DNA of 35,599 nucleotides from contig JBDTLT010000036.1 of the NCBI GenBank assembly GCA_039934635.1, positions 1 through 35,599 of the forward strand. Direction: 5' to 3'. This document shows, in pieces, positions 1 through 7,015 of this stretch. The first letter of the stretch is position 1; each line of letters starts with the position of its first letter. Under the pieces are notes generated by a model. That model made no database searches and was not told the origin of the DNA. It worked only from the letters and a program-made list of their open reading frames with translations. Source of the DNA: DATLFA01 sp039934635 (lineage in GTDB: Bacteria > Actinomycetota > Acidimicrobiia > Acidimicrobiales > WLNW01). The position numbers and the translations under genes were made by a program.

Positions 1-35
1 AGGTCCGTGCTTTCAAGGTCCGTGCTTTCAAGGTC
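1..35. repeat. 15-bp tandem repeat inside hydrolase gene
   Basis: AGGTCCGTGCTTTCA occurs twice in direct succession (1-15, 16-30), followed by a partial third copy AGGTC. It is in frame and duplicates ESTDL in the minus-strand hydrolase. More copies may lie beyond the window. Confidence 0.85.
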
Positions 36-602
36 GTAGTCGAGATACGCGACCACGTCGTCGTTCCACGCATCGCCACGCAGGAACGCCGGGTGTCGGC
101 GCCAGAACTCGTGGTACTCCTCGCGGTTGGCAAAGGTCATCGACAGGCGACTCACGGCCGGCCCGACGACAGCCTCGACGATCTGCTCGGGCGGCAACCC
201 CACGGGCACCGGCAAGGGGAACCCTCCGTCGATCAACACCAGCGCGCGCACACGAGTCGGATGCGTCGCGGCCAACATCGAGGTCACGTAGCCGCCCATG
301 GAGTGCCCCGCCGCGACGACCGCGTCGAGAGAAAAGGCGTCGATCACGCGCAGCAGATCTTCGCTATGCGCCCGCATTCCGAACGGCGGGGGCAGCGACG
401 CACTCGCGCCGCGCCCACGAAGGTCGACGGCCACCAACGAGACGTCATCGGGAAGCGCGCGGGCGACGGCATTCCATGAGACCGACGACGCAGTGATGCC
501 GTGCGCCGCAATCACCGTCGCGCGAGCCTGCGACGGCTCGGGCCCGGACAGCCCCACCGTCAGCGTGCCACCATCGACAGCGACCGATCGCGCGACGAAC
601 AT
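1..602 (-). CDS. alpha/beta hydrolase, 3' end cut by window edge
   Basis: Reading the minus strand from ATG at 602 gives 200 codons without a stop up to the window edge, so the C-terminus lies outside. The protein begins MFVARSVAVDGG and has the alpha/beta hydrolase layout: a core strand with HG (oxyanion region, residues 34-35), a VDLRGRG turn near 60-65, and the nucleophile elbow GHSMGG with Ser101. The acid and histidine of the triad should lie around or beyond the edge. Substrate cannot be told from sequence; the family includes esterases, epoxide hydrolases and C-C hydrolases. It is divergent from phaC with 116 bases between the starts. The visible end contains a five-residue ESTDL duplication. 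The hydrolase call is firm, the function open. Confidence 0.85.
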   Translation of the reverse strand, partial: MFVARSVAVDGGTLTVGLSGPEPSQARATVIAAHGITASSVSWNAVARALPDDVSLVAVDLRGRGASASLPPPFGMRAHSEDLLRVIDAFSLDAVVAAGHSMGGYVTSMLAATHPTRVRALVLIDGGFPLPVPVGLPPEQIVEAVVGPAVSRLSMTFANREEYHEFWRRHPAFLRGDAWNDDVVAYLDYDLESTDLESTD

Positions 603-656
603 TTCTTTCAAAGGACCCGTTATCTCCTGCTCGACGTGCCCAAGGTAACCGTCTTA

Positions 657-686
657 TTGCTGTCGACTCGGCAATGATCGGATACC
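657..686 (+). promoter_or_regulatory. candidate phaC promoter with short inverted repeat
   Basis: TTGCTG (657-662) and GATACC (681-686) are 18 bases apart and would start transcription about 25 bases before the phaC ATG. The arms ATTGC (656-660) and GCAAT (671-675) form an inverted repeat over the -35 and spacer, a possible operator. Both calls rest on short matches only. Confidence 0.3.
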
Positions 687-718
687 TTTGCAGGGACCAC
701 AACGCGCAAGGGCGTGCC

Positions 719-2746
719 ATGCCCAAGAAGTCCCCGACCCCGAAGGCCGGCCCCAAAAAGGCCTCCGCCGCGAAGGCCGCGAAGCCAACGTCCGCGACAC
801 CCAAACGGGCCGCCGCCAAATCTGGAGGTCGGGCATCCGCCGCCACCAAGTCGGCCGCGAAACCCGCCGTCAAACCGGCAACGCGTCGTTCGACCGTGCG
901 CATCAGCGCCGCCGCCACGAGCAGCGAGACCAGCGGGCAAAGGCCCAAAGCCCACAAGAAAGCGCCGCCACCGAGCGAGCCGGTGCGGGCATCGGGTCAC
1001 GGCTCGGGGTCCCGCGGCGCCGCGAGCGCGAGCGGTTCGCCGGCCGCCAACGGCATGTCGCAGTCACTGCACGATCTGCTCGGCATCGCCGAAGATCCGT
1101 TGGTCGCGGCCGACCCCGTCTCGTTCTTGCGATCACTCGGCAGCGCGGCGCTGGCCACGACGCGCAATCCGGGCGCGGTGATGAACGCGGGCATGCGATT
1201 CGCCGTCGGTACCGCCAGCGCGCTGCAAGGCGCCGCTGGTCGCCTCATCGGCAACAAGGGCACCTCGTCGAAGACGCCCGTCAAAGACAAGCGTTTCGCC
1301 GACGAAGCGTTCGCCGATCACCCCTTTTTCTATCTGCTGCACCAGATGTATCTGGTCAACCAACGCTTCGCTTTCGAGCTGCTCGACTCGGCGACGTTGC
1401 GGCCCGAGCAAGAACGCAAGGCACGGTTCGCGACGCAGTTCTTGGTCGACGCGATGGCGCCCACCAACACACTCGTCGGCAATCCGGCCGCTCTCCGCAA
1501 AGCGATGCAAACGGGGGGCAAGAGCGTCACGCAAGGCTTGCGCAACATGGCGCACGACGTGCGTTACAACGGTGGCTGGCCGGCGCAGGTCGATTCGTCG
1601 GGCTTCGAGGTCGGCAAGAACATGGCGATGACGCCGGGCAAGGTCGTCTATCGCAGCGATCTCATCGAACTGATCCAATACGAACCACAGACGCCGGCCG
1701 TGTTCGACACACCGCTGTTGTTCTGCCCGCCGTGGATCAACAAGTACTACATCATGGATCTCGCTCCGCAGAAGAGCCTGATCGAATGGGCCGTGCAACA
1801 CGGCCACACGTGTTTCGCGATCAGCTACCGCAACCCCGACGAGTCGATGCGCGACACCACCTTCGAGGACTATCTGATGAAAGGCCCGCGCGACGCCGTT
1901 CGCGTGGTCCGCGAGATCACCGGCGCCGAGCAAGTCAACACGTTGTCGGTGTGCCTCGGAGGCACGCTCACCGCGATCGCGCTGGCGTACGACGCGGCGA
2001 TCGGTGACGACTCGATCAACACCGCGACGTTCCTCAACACACACACCGATTTCTCCGAGCCCGGGGTGCTGGGTACGTTCACCGACGAGTCGAGCATCGC
2101 GGCGCTCGAGAAGCGCATGGCCAAGAAGGGTTATCTCGAAGCCAGTCAGATGGCGCACACCTTCGACGCCATTCGGGCCAACGACCTCGTCTTTCAATAC
2201 GTCGTCAACAACTGGCTCATGGGCGAAAAGCCACCCGCATTCGACCTGCTCGCGTGGAACAACGACAGCACTCGCATGCCGGCCAAGATGCACTCGGCCT
2301 ACCTGCGTTCGTGCTACCTCCGCAACGAGTTCAGCCGAGGCGAGCTCGTCATCGACGGCGTTCGCCTCGACCCTGGCGCGGTGTCCGTCGACGCGTACGT
2401 GCTCTCGGCCGTCGACGACCACATCGTGCCGTGGATCTCTGCGTACAAGACCGCACGCCTGCTCGGTGGGGACAACCGCTTCGTCCTGTCGACCTCGGGT
2501 CACATCGCGGGCATCGTCAACCCGCCGAGCCCCAAGGCCAAGCATTGGACCAACCCAGAGCTACCTGCAGACCCACAAATGTGGGTCGCCGGGGCAACGT
2601 TGCAAGAGGGCACGTGGTGGCAAGATTGGATCCAATGGATCGCGTCTCGCGCAGGCGACATGGTCGATCCTCCGCAACAAGTGGGCACTACGGACTATCC
2701 GATCTTGTGTGATGCGCCAGGCACATTTGTATTGACTCGCGCGTGA
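719..2746 (+). CDS. phaC: class I poly(3-hydroxyalkanoate) synthase PhaC with basic N-terminal extension
   Basis: Polymerises 3-hydroxyacyl-CoA into PHA at the granule surface. The 675-residue protein has the PhaC lipase-like box SVCLGG with nucleophile Cys412, the acid Asp567 in DDHIVPW and His595 in SGHIAGIVNPP, all matching class I synthases; the family stretch around FCPPWINKYYIMD is also present. ATG 719 is chosen because AAGGG (708-712) precedes it by six bases; an in-frame ATG at 674 lacks such a site. The first ~110 residues are absent from standard synthases (about 590 residues): they are rich in Lys, Ala and Pro with AAKP-type repeats, like the DNA-binding tails of PhaF or histone H1. 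A PhaZ-like gene follows 21 bases downstream and a phasin-like gene next, which supports a PHA role. Confidence 0.95.
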   Translation: MPKKSPTPKAGPKKASAAKAAKPTSATPKRAAAKSGGRASAATKSAAKPAVKPATRRSTVRISAAATSSETSGQRPKAHKKAPPPSEPVRASGHGSGSRGAASASGSPAANGMSQSLHDLLGIAEDPLVAADPVSFLRSLGSAALATTRNPGAVMNAGMRFAVGTASALQGAAGRLIGNKGTSSKTPVKDKRFADEAFADHPFFYLLHQMYLVNQRFAFELLDSATLRPEQERKARFATQFLVDAMAPTNTLVGNPAALRKAMQTGGKSVTQGLRNMAHDVRYNGGWPAQVDSSGFEVGKNMAMTPGKVVYRSDLIELIQYEPQTPAVFDTPLLFCPPWINKYYIMDLAPQKSLIEWAVQHGHTCFAISYRNPDESMRDTTFEDYLMKGPRDAVRVVREITGAEQVNTLSVCLGGTLTAIALAYDAAIGDDSINTATFLNTHTDFSEPGVLGTFTDESSIAALEKRMAKKGYLEASQMAHTFDAIRANDLVFQYVVNNWLMGEKPPAFDLLAWNNDSTRMPAKMHSAYLRSCYLRNEFSRGELVIDGVRLDPGAVSVDAYVLSAVDDHIVPWISAYKTARLLGGDNRFVLSTSGHIAGIVNPPSPKAKHWTNPELPADPQMWVAGATLQEGTWWQDWIQWIASRAGDMVDPPQQVGTTDYPILCDAPGTFVLTRA

Positions 2747-2757
2747 GCAGGTACCCT
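2732..2757 (+). promoter_or_regulatory. candidate promoter of PhaZ-like gene
   Basis: TTGACT (2732-2737) overlaps the end of phaC and TACCCT (2752-2757) ends 10 bases before the GTG start. The 14-base spacer is shorter than usual, and readthrough from phaC is equally possible. No Shine-Dalgarno sequence is visible before the GTG. Confidence 0.3.
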
Positions 2758-2767
2758 CACCGGCTAC

Positions 2768-3481
2768 GTGCTCGAATACATCGAAATAGACGGACTACGA
2801 CTTCGCGTTCGCAAGATCGGTAGCGGCCCACCGTTGTTGTTGATCAACGGATTGTCGTCGCGCGTCGAAACGTGGGCCGCGTTGCTCGATCAGATGGCCG
2901 ATCGCTGCATCGTCGCGTACGACGCACCCGGCGTCGGTGCGAGCACCACGCCTTGCCTTCCGTTGTCGATGCGCCAACTCGCGGGCATCGCCGAAGGCGT
3001 GCTCGACGCGTGCGGCATCGCTTGCGCGGACGTGCTCGGTTATTCGCACGGCGGCGCGGTCGCGCAACAGTTCGCGTTCGAGAGTCCCGCGCGGATCAAG
3101 CGCATGGTGTTGGCGGCAACCTCATGTGGTGTCGGCTCGATGTTGGGCGATCCGTTCAGCCTCGTCGGGCGAGTGGCCGCGCAGTGGAGCGACACTGTCG
3201 AAAGCGGCATCGGTTCCGGGTCGACCCCGCTCGGGTTGCTCTGGCAGATGATGGCGATCGGTACATGGTCGAGCCTGCCGTGGCTCGACCAGATCGAGAC
3301 GCCCACCCTGGTCCTCGCCGGCGGCGACGACCGCTTCGTGCCCCCGCGCAACGGCCGCTACCTCGCCGCACGCATTCCCAACAGTCGTTACTGCGAACTG
3401 CCCGGTGTGGGCCACGACATGTTCCACCGCACGAGTGCGCCGTCGGTGGCCGCCCAGATCGCGGAGTTCCTCCGAGGCTGA
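2768..3481 (+). CDS. alpha/beta hydrolase resembling intracellular PHA depolymerase (PhaZ-like)
   Basis: A 237-residue alpha/beta hydrolase with Ser93 in GYSHGG, an acid at Asp187/188 in LAGGDDRFVP and His216 in GVGHDMF. Several stretches match Pseudomonas-type intracellular medium-chain PHA depolymerases: LLLINGL near residue 23, the DAPGVGAS turn, GGAVAQQFA after the nucleophile, and PTLVLAGGDD before the acid. It is about 45 residues shorter than those enzymes, with the loss mostly in the cap region. GTG 2768 is the first start after the phaC stop and leaves the N-terminal strand complete. Its place between phaC and a phasin-like gene supports PHA mobilisation. It could instead be a general esterase or lactonase; the family is secure, the substrate is inferred. 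Confidence 0.82.
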   Translation: MLEYIEIDGLRLRVRKIGSGPPLLLINGLSSRVETWAALLDQMADRCIVAYDAPGVGASTTPCLPLSMRQLAGIAEGVLDACGIACADVLGYSHGGAVAQQFAFESPARIKRMVLAATSCGVGSMLGDPFSLVGRVAAQWSDTVESGIGSGSTPLGLLWQMMAIGTWSSLPWLDQIETPTLVLAGGDDRFVPPRNGRYLAARIPNSRYCELPGVGHDMFHRTSAPSVAAQIAEFLRG

Positions 3482-3517
3482 CAAACGGGGCCGCACCCGC
3501 AACGTGACCGGTGACCA

Positions 3518-3546
3518 GTGCAAATCATGCGAGTGCTTGGTATATT
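3518..3546 (+). promoter_or_regulatory. candidate promoter of phasin-like gene
   Basis: TATATT (3541-3546) is a near-consensus -10 box, with GTGCAA (3518-3523) 17 bases upstream. TTGG directly precedes the -10, as it does in the candidate hbd promoter at 3976-4006. Predicted transcription would begin near 3553, leaving a leader of about 40 bases with a good ribosome site. Confidence 0.45.
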
Positions 3547-3593
3547 TAGCAGGCCGGTACGCAGATCGCCCGGCCCCCCGCTCAGGAGAAGTC

Positions 3594-3875
3594 ATGCCTA
3601 CCGATGTCAAAGAATTCAGCGCCGCCACCCAAGAACAAGTTCTGAAGGCCATCGAGGCCACGCAGGCCGCGGTCCTCGACGGCGTGCGCACCTGGTCGAA
3701 GACCATGGAGAGCGTCATCCCCGCCAGCCTCCCCAAGTTCGACATCCCTGGCGTCGACGCCCTTCCCTCACCGAAAGAAGCCGTCGCCCTCGGGTTCGAT
3801 TTCGCAGAGAAGCTGCTCTCGGCCCAGAAGTCCTTCGCCGACCAGCTCGTCTCGGCACTGACCCCCGCTCGCTGA
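3594..3875 (+). CDS. small phasin-like PHA granule-associated protein
   Basis: A 93-residue, Cys-free, mostly helical protein starting MPTDVKEFSAATQEQ. Residues 1-37 and 60-90 look like amphipathic helices (QVLKAIEATQAAVLDGV, then AEKLLSAQKSFADQLVSAL), joined by a Pro-rich linker around PKFDIPGVDALPSP. Phasins coat PHA granules with such helices, and many carry this kind of AEKLLxAQKxFAxQL helix. ATG 3594 is fixed by AGGAGA (3584-3589) four bases upstream; the open frame runs further upstream but without a better start. It has its own likely promoter and lies after PhaC and the PhaZ-like gene. The phasin call is inferred from size, helical pattern and neighbours, since phasins are poorly conserved. 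Confidence 0.75.
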   Translation: MPTDVKEFSAATQEQVLKAIEATQAAVLDGVRTWSKTMESVIPASLPKFDIPGVDALPSPKEAVALGFDFAEKLLSAQKSFADQLVSALTPAR

Positions 3876-3882
3876 TCTACCC

Positions 3883-3904
3883 TTGACCTGCGCATGTGGG
3901 TCAA
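3883..3904 (+). terminator. weak hairpin after phasin-like gene
   Basis: TTGACC (3883-3888) and GGTCAA (3899-3904) form a 6-bp stem, seven with a wobble pair, seven bases after the phasin stop. No T run follows, so it is at best a weak or factor-assisted terminator; the TTGACC arm could instead be a -35 element. The rest of the 3876-4069 gap is AT-rich and holds the hbd promoter and leader. Confidence 0.35.
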
Positions 3905-3975
3905 AATCATCAAACGACATCTAAACGTAATAAAAGGTAATTACAAGGGTCGAGAAACATTTACCCTTTGCCTCA

Positions 3976-4006
3976 TTGCATACATCTAGCAGCCGTTTGG
4001 TATGGT
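3976..4006 (+). promoter_or_regulatory. candidate promoter of the hbd operon
   Basis: TTGCAT (3976-3981) and TATGGT (4001-4006) are 19 bases apart. The preceding AT-rich stretch 3905-3945 stands out from the high-GC surroundings. Transcription would start near 4013, putting the 4026-4047 hairpin in the leader. TTGGTAT and TAGCAG both also occur at the phasin promoter. Confidence 0.45.
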
Positions 4007-4025
4007 GACGATCCGTTGTTGGTTC

Positions 4026-4047
4026 AGAGCGGGCTTCGGCCCGCTCT
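4026..4047 (+). promoter_or_regulatory. leader stem-loop with UUCG tetraloop upstream of hbd
   Basis: AGAGCGGGC (4026-4034) pairs perfectly with GCCCGCTCT (4039-4047) around TTCG, giving a 9-bp stem closed by C-G, the very stable cUUCGg form. It ends 10 bases before the Shine-Dalgarno GGAAGGA (4058-4064). No T run follows, so it looks like an mRNA leader structure affecting stability or translation rather than a terminator. Confidence 0.7.
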
Positions 4048-4069
4048 AACTCGTCTCGGAAGGACATTG

Positions 4070-4933
4070 ATGAGCAAGGTCGAGCGAGTAGGTGTCGTCG
4101 GCGCAGGCACGATGGGCGCAGGCATCGCGGAGGTCTGTATCCGAGGCGGGTGCGACACAATCGTGGTCGAGGTGGAGCAGCAGTCGATTGCGATCGCCCA
4201 GGACCGCATCGCAAACGCGTTGGAAAAGTCGGTCAGCAAGGGGCAGATGACGCCCAAGGAACGCGACGAGGCCTTCGGCCGGTTGCTGTTCTCGTCTGAT
4301 CTCGGCGCGATGGGCGACCGCGAGGTGATCATCGAAGCAGTCATCGAGAGCGAGCCCGAAAAGGTGCTCGTGTTCGAGACCCTCGACAAGGTCACTCCCC
4401 CCGACTGCATCCTCGCCTCCAATACCTCGTCGATCCCGATCATCCGATTGGCCAAGGCCACGACCCGGCCCGATCGCGTGCTCGGCATGCACTTCTTCAA
4501 CCCGGCCCCGGTGCAACCCTTGGTCGAGGTCGTCAAATCCCTGACGACCTCGCCCGAGACGGTGACCGTCGTCGACGCGCTCTGCACCGAGCAATTGGGC
4601 AAACACGTCATTCATTGCGGCGACCGCGCCGGCTTCGTCGTCAACTTGTTGCTCGTGCCCTACCTCCTGCACGCGATCCGCATGCTCGATACCGGCTTCG
4701 CGACCGCCCAAGAAATCGACGACGGCATGCGTTATGGCTGCGCCCATCCCATGGGTCCCCTCGCGCTGTGCGACCTCATCGGGCTCGACACGATCAAGGC
4801 AGTCGCCGACGTGTTGTACGACGAATGGAACGAAGCGCACTACGCGCCGCCTCCCCTGTTGAAGCGCATGGTCGCCGCCGGTTTGTACGGCCGCAAGACC
4901 GGCAAGGGCTTCTACGACTACGGCAAGGTCTGA
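4070..4933 (+). CDS. hbd: 3-hydroxybutyryl-CoA dehydrogenase
   Basis: Interconverts 3-hydroxybutyryl-CoA and acetoacetyl-CoA with NAD(P), linking PHA precursors and fatty-acid breakdown in the cytoplasm. The 287-residue length is typical of the family. The N-terminal Rossmann site is GAGTMG (residues 11-16), followed by an acidic VVEVE strand end; the catalytic His lies in MHFFNPAPVQPLVEVV; and the C-terminal domain has AGFVVNLLLVPYL and HPMGPLALCDLIGLD. ATG 4070 follows GGAAGGA with five bases between; the open frame extends upstream only through the leader. The XRE gene starts 8 bases after the stop, so hbd, the regulator and the crotonase form one operon. The (S)-specific family fits beta-oxidation chemistry better than direct PHB synthesis from an (R)-monomer. 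Confidence 0.95.
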   Translation: MSKVERVGVVGAGTMGAGIAEVCIRGGCDTIVVEVEQQSIAIAQDRIANALEKSVSKGQMTPKERDEAFGRLLFSSDLGAMGDREVIIEAVIESEPEKVLVFETLDKVTPPDCILASNTSSIPIIRLAKATTRPDRVLGMHFFNPAPVQPLVEVVKSLTTSPETVTVVDALCTEQLGKHVIHCGDRAGFVVNLLLVPYLLHAIRMLDTGFATAQEIDDGMRYGCAHPMGPLALCDLIGLDTIKAVADVLYDEWNEAHYAPPPLLKRMVAAGLYGRKTGKGFYDYGKV

Positions 4934-4941
4934 TTTATTCG

Positions 4942-5367
4942 ATGTCGACGAACGGTACGACCGCGTTCGACGCGTTCGGCAAATATCTGCGCAGCCAGCG
5001 ACAACTTGCGCGATTGACCTTGCGGGAGTTGTCGGAGATCACCAAGATCTCCAACCCGTACCTGAGCCAGATCGAACGTGGCCTGCATCAGCCATCGATC
5101 AAAGTCATCAAATCGCTCGCCGATGCGCTCAACCTCTCTGCCGAAGCCATGCTCGCTCAGGCAGCCGGGCTCGACGAAGACGACACCACACCACCGAATT
5201 CCGGTACCGAAGCCGCGATACGCGCGGACGGGCGCCTCACCGAGTCGCAGAAACAAGCGTTGCTGTCGGTGTATCGCAGCTTCTTGTCGACCGAGCCGGC
5301 CAACGGCACCGCGGCCAACGGCACGGCGTCAACCACATCCGAATCGAAACGAAAGACCGCCGTCTGA
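4942..5367 (+). CDS. XRE-family helix-turn-helix regulator
   Basis: A 141-residue DNA-binding protein. Residues ~12-68 form a Cro/C1-type HTH, including LRSQRQLARLTLRELSEITK, the recognition-helix stretch ISNPYLSQIERG and PSIKVIKSLADALNLSAEAM. After an acidic linker, LTESQKQALLSVYRSFL is a conserved-looking C-terminal helix, then a low-complexity Asn/Gly/Ala/Thr tail. ATG 4942 is used; no Shine-Dalgarno sequence is visible and the gene starts 8 bases after hbd, so translation is probably coupled. It overlaps the crotonase start (TGATG). In mycobacteria a similar short HTH gene (Rv0474) adjoins the phasin-related hbhA, so control of PHA genes, perhaps including its own operon and the phasin gene, is a reasonable inference. 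No ligand domain is present. Confidence 0.88.
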   Translation: MSTNGTTAFDAFGKYLRSQRQLARLTLRELSEITKISNPYLSQIERGLHQPSIKVIKSLADALNLSAEAMLAQAAGLDEDDTTPPNSGTEAAIRADGRLTESQKQALLSVYRSFLSTEPANGTAANGTASTTSESKRKTAV

Positions 5368-6140
5368 TGAGTTCAGTCGTCCACCTCGAGCGCAACGACG
5401 ACAACGTCGCGGTCATCCGGCTCGACAATCCCAAGGTCAATGCGCTGTCGACCGCGGTGCTCGAGGGAGTGCGCTCGGCTGCACTCGAACTCGCGGCCGA
5501 TCCTCCCGGCGCGGTGGTGATCACCGGCGGTGAGCGCATCTTCGCCGCGGGCGCGGACATCTCGGAGTTCGCCGGCCCCGACGAAGCGCGCACCATCGGC
5601 GCGCTGTTCGTCGCGACGACGCTCGCCATCGAATCGATTCCCCGCATGGTGATCGCGGCCGTCGCCGGCTTTGCCCTCGGCGGCGGATGCGAACTCACGC
5701 TGGCGTGTGATCTACGGGTCGCGGCCGACAACGCGGCGTTCGGGCAACCCGAGATCTTGTTGGGCATCATCCCCGGCGGCGGCGGCACACAACGGCTGAC
5801 CCGTCTCGTCGGCCCGGCGCGGGCGAAAGAGATCATCCTGAGCGGCCGCATGGTCAAAGCCGATGAGGCGTTGCGAATCGGGCTCGCCGATGCAGTCGTG
5901 CCGCTGGCCGAAGTCAACGAGCGCGCGATGGCGATGGCCGCCGGCTACGCACGCGGCGCGTTGGTTGCGCAGGGCCTCGCCAAGCGCGCCATCATCGCCG
6001 GCCTCGACGGCTCGCTCGCCGACGGACTCGCGCTCGAACAACAGCTCTTCGCCGAAGTCTTCGCCACCGAAGACGCCCGCATCGGCATCGAATCGTTCAA
6101 GCAACACGGTCCGGGCAAAGCGACATTCGTCGGCAAGTGA
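5367..6140 (+). CDS. enoyl-CoA hydratase (crotonase family)
   Basis: A 257-residue crotonase that should hydrate trans-2-enoyl-CoA to (S)-3-hydroxyacyl-CoA. The oxyanion-hole segment FAAGADISEF (near residue 60), the first catalytic Glu in GGGCELTLACD and the second in FGQPEILLGIIPGGGG are all present, which argues for a true hydratase rather than an isomerase or an inactive paralogue. The C-terminus ends in the usual helical trimerisation region with FKQHGPGKATF. The start ATG 5367 overlaps the TGA of the XRE gene, so translation is coupled. With the dehydrogenase two genes upstream it provides consecutive beta-oxidation steps, feeding or draining the hydroxybutyryl-CoA pool near the PHA genes. 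It converges on the cyclophilin gene 30 bases away. Confidence 0.94.
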   Translation: MSSVVHLERNDDNVAVIRLDNPKVNALSTAVLEGVRSAALELAADPPGAVVITGGERIFAAGADISEFAGPDEARTIGALFVATTLAIESIPRMVIAAVAGFALGGGCELTLACDLRVAADNAAFGQPEILLGIIPGGGGTQRLTRLVGPARAKEIILSGRMVKADEALRIGLADAVVPLAEVNERAMAMAAGYARGALVAQGLAKRAIIAGLDGSLADGLALEQQLFAEVFATEDARIGIESFKQHGPGKATFVGK

Positions 6141-6170
6141 TGCCGACGACGCGCTGTGCCCGACGCTCGG

Positions 6171-6728
6171 TCACTGCTCGCTGATCGTCACCGACTGGAT
6201 CACGACCTCGGTCTTGGGTTTGTCCCTGCCATCGGTCTCGACTTGTTGCATGGCTTCGACGACCTCGAGGCCTTTGACCACTTTGCCGAACAACGCGTAT
6301 TGCGGAGGAAGCCGCACACCCTGTTGACCGGAGATCAAGAAGAACTGGCTGCCGTTGGTATTGGGACCGGCATTGGCCATCGCGAGAGAACCGATTTCGT
6401 AGCGACCGGCCTTGGGGAGTTCATCGGCAAAGCGATACCCCGGGCCACCAGTGCCGGTGCCGGTCGGATCGCCGCCCTGGCACACGAACCCTTTGATGAT
6501 GCGATGGAAGACGATGCCGTCGTAGTAGTGGTAGCGCGACAAGAAGACGAAGCTGTTGACAGTGACCGGAGCCGATGCCGAGTCGAGTGCAATCGTCAAC
6601 GTGCCCATCGACGTCACCATCTCGGCCGTGTAGGTCTTGGCCGGGTCGATACACATCGGAGGCGCGCCATCGAACTTCGTTTGGCGCGGGCTCGATCCGT
6701 CGGGGTTCGGACAAGGCACAGTTGACAT
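6171..6728 (-). CDS. cyclophilin-type peptidyl-prolyl cis-trans isomerase
   Basis: A 185-residue cyclophilin that speeds cis-trans isomerisation at Xaa-Pro bonds. Signature segments are present: FHRIIKGFVCQGGDP with the catalytic Arg, GTGTGGPGYRFADE, and MANAGPNTNGSQFF, followed by FGKVVKGLEVVE. There is no signal peptide or membrane anchor; the N-terminal ~45 residues (PCPNPDGSSP...) are an extension common in actinobacterial homologues. Start choice is uncertain: ATG 6728 gives MSTVPCPNPDG and matches where homologues usually begin, while ATG 6770 would add 14 basic residues. Neither has a convincing ribosome site. It is divergent from the zinc-ribbon gene at 6836 and converges with the crotonase gene. 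Confidence 0.93.
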   Translation of the reverse strand: MSTVPCPNPDGSSPRQTKFDGAPPMCIDPAKTYTAEMVTSMGTLTIALDSASAPVTVNSFVFLSRYHYYDGIVFHRIIKGFVCQGGDPTGTGTGGPGYRFADELPKAGRYEIGSLAMANAGPNTNGSQFFLISGQQGVRLPPQYALFGKVVKGLEVVEAMQQVETDGRDKPKTEVVIQSVTISEQ

Positions 6729-6823
6729 CAGTGGCTGCTTTCGTTTGAAGATGTGGATGCGCGAAAACATCGTCGGTGGATCCCCGTCGTCGACGCATGC
6801 TCCACCTTTGCACGTTTGCTCCC

Positions 6824-6829
6824 TATAGT
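6824..6829 (+). promoter_or_regulatory. -10 box for leaderless zinc-ribbon gene
   Basis: TATAGT lies six bases before the ATG at 6836, so transcription would begin at or next to the start codon. There is no Shine-Dalgarno sequence. A TTGCAC at 6808-6813 is too close (10-base spacer) to be a standard -35. Confidence 0.55.
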
Positions 6830-6835
6830 GCGCGC

Positions 6836-7003
6836 ATGCCTCAGCTACGAGGGCTCGAAGGACGAGCTCCGTCGAATCGCCCGCGATCGGTCGTGCTTCG
6901 ATGCGACCATTGCGAGGTCACGTGGCGCACGACGTCGGATACACCGTGTTGGTTGTGTGAGCGTGACGGAGTGCTGGCAACGAGGCCTATGCCGGCGTCG
7001 TAA
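6836..7003 (+). CDS. small zinc-ribbon protein, 55 residues
   Basis: MPQLRGLEGRAPSNRP leads into a compact domain with two CxxC knuckles, CDHC and CWLC, 15 residues apart: VVLRCDHCEVTW then DTPCWLCERDG. This spacing is typical of rubredoxin-like or zinc-ribbon folds binding one zinc. The N-terminal 20 residues are basic. The start is placed at ATG 6836 because of the TATAGT box directly upstream; the frame stays open to 6776 but those codons look non-coding. Function is unknown; such proteins can be nucleic-acid or protein adaptors. It ends 12 bases from the convergent CAP lipoprotein gene. The conserved-looking knuckles make a real gene likely despite its size. Confidence 0.72.
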   Translation: MPQLRGLEGRAPSNRPRSVVLRCDHCEVTWRTTSDTPCWLCERDGVLATRPMPAS

Positions 7004-7015
7004 CGGCGCCGAGCG

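Noticed and set aside
93..648. Plus-strand open frames over the left-edge hydrolase
   Set aside because: The minus-strand reading gives a proper alpha/beta hydrolase with GHSMGG; the plus-strand frames give Arg/His-rich sequence without a family.
1133..2545. 470-codon open frame on the minus strand within phaC
   Set aside because: Shadow of phaC: the plus-strand reading has all PhaC catalytic motifs, the minus-strand reading has none of any family.
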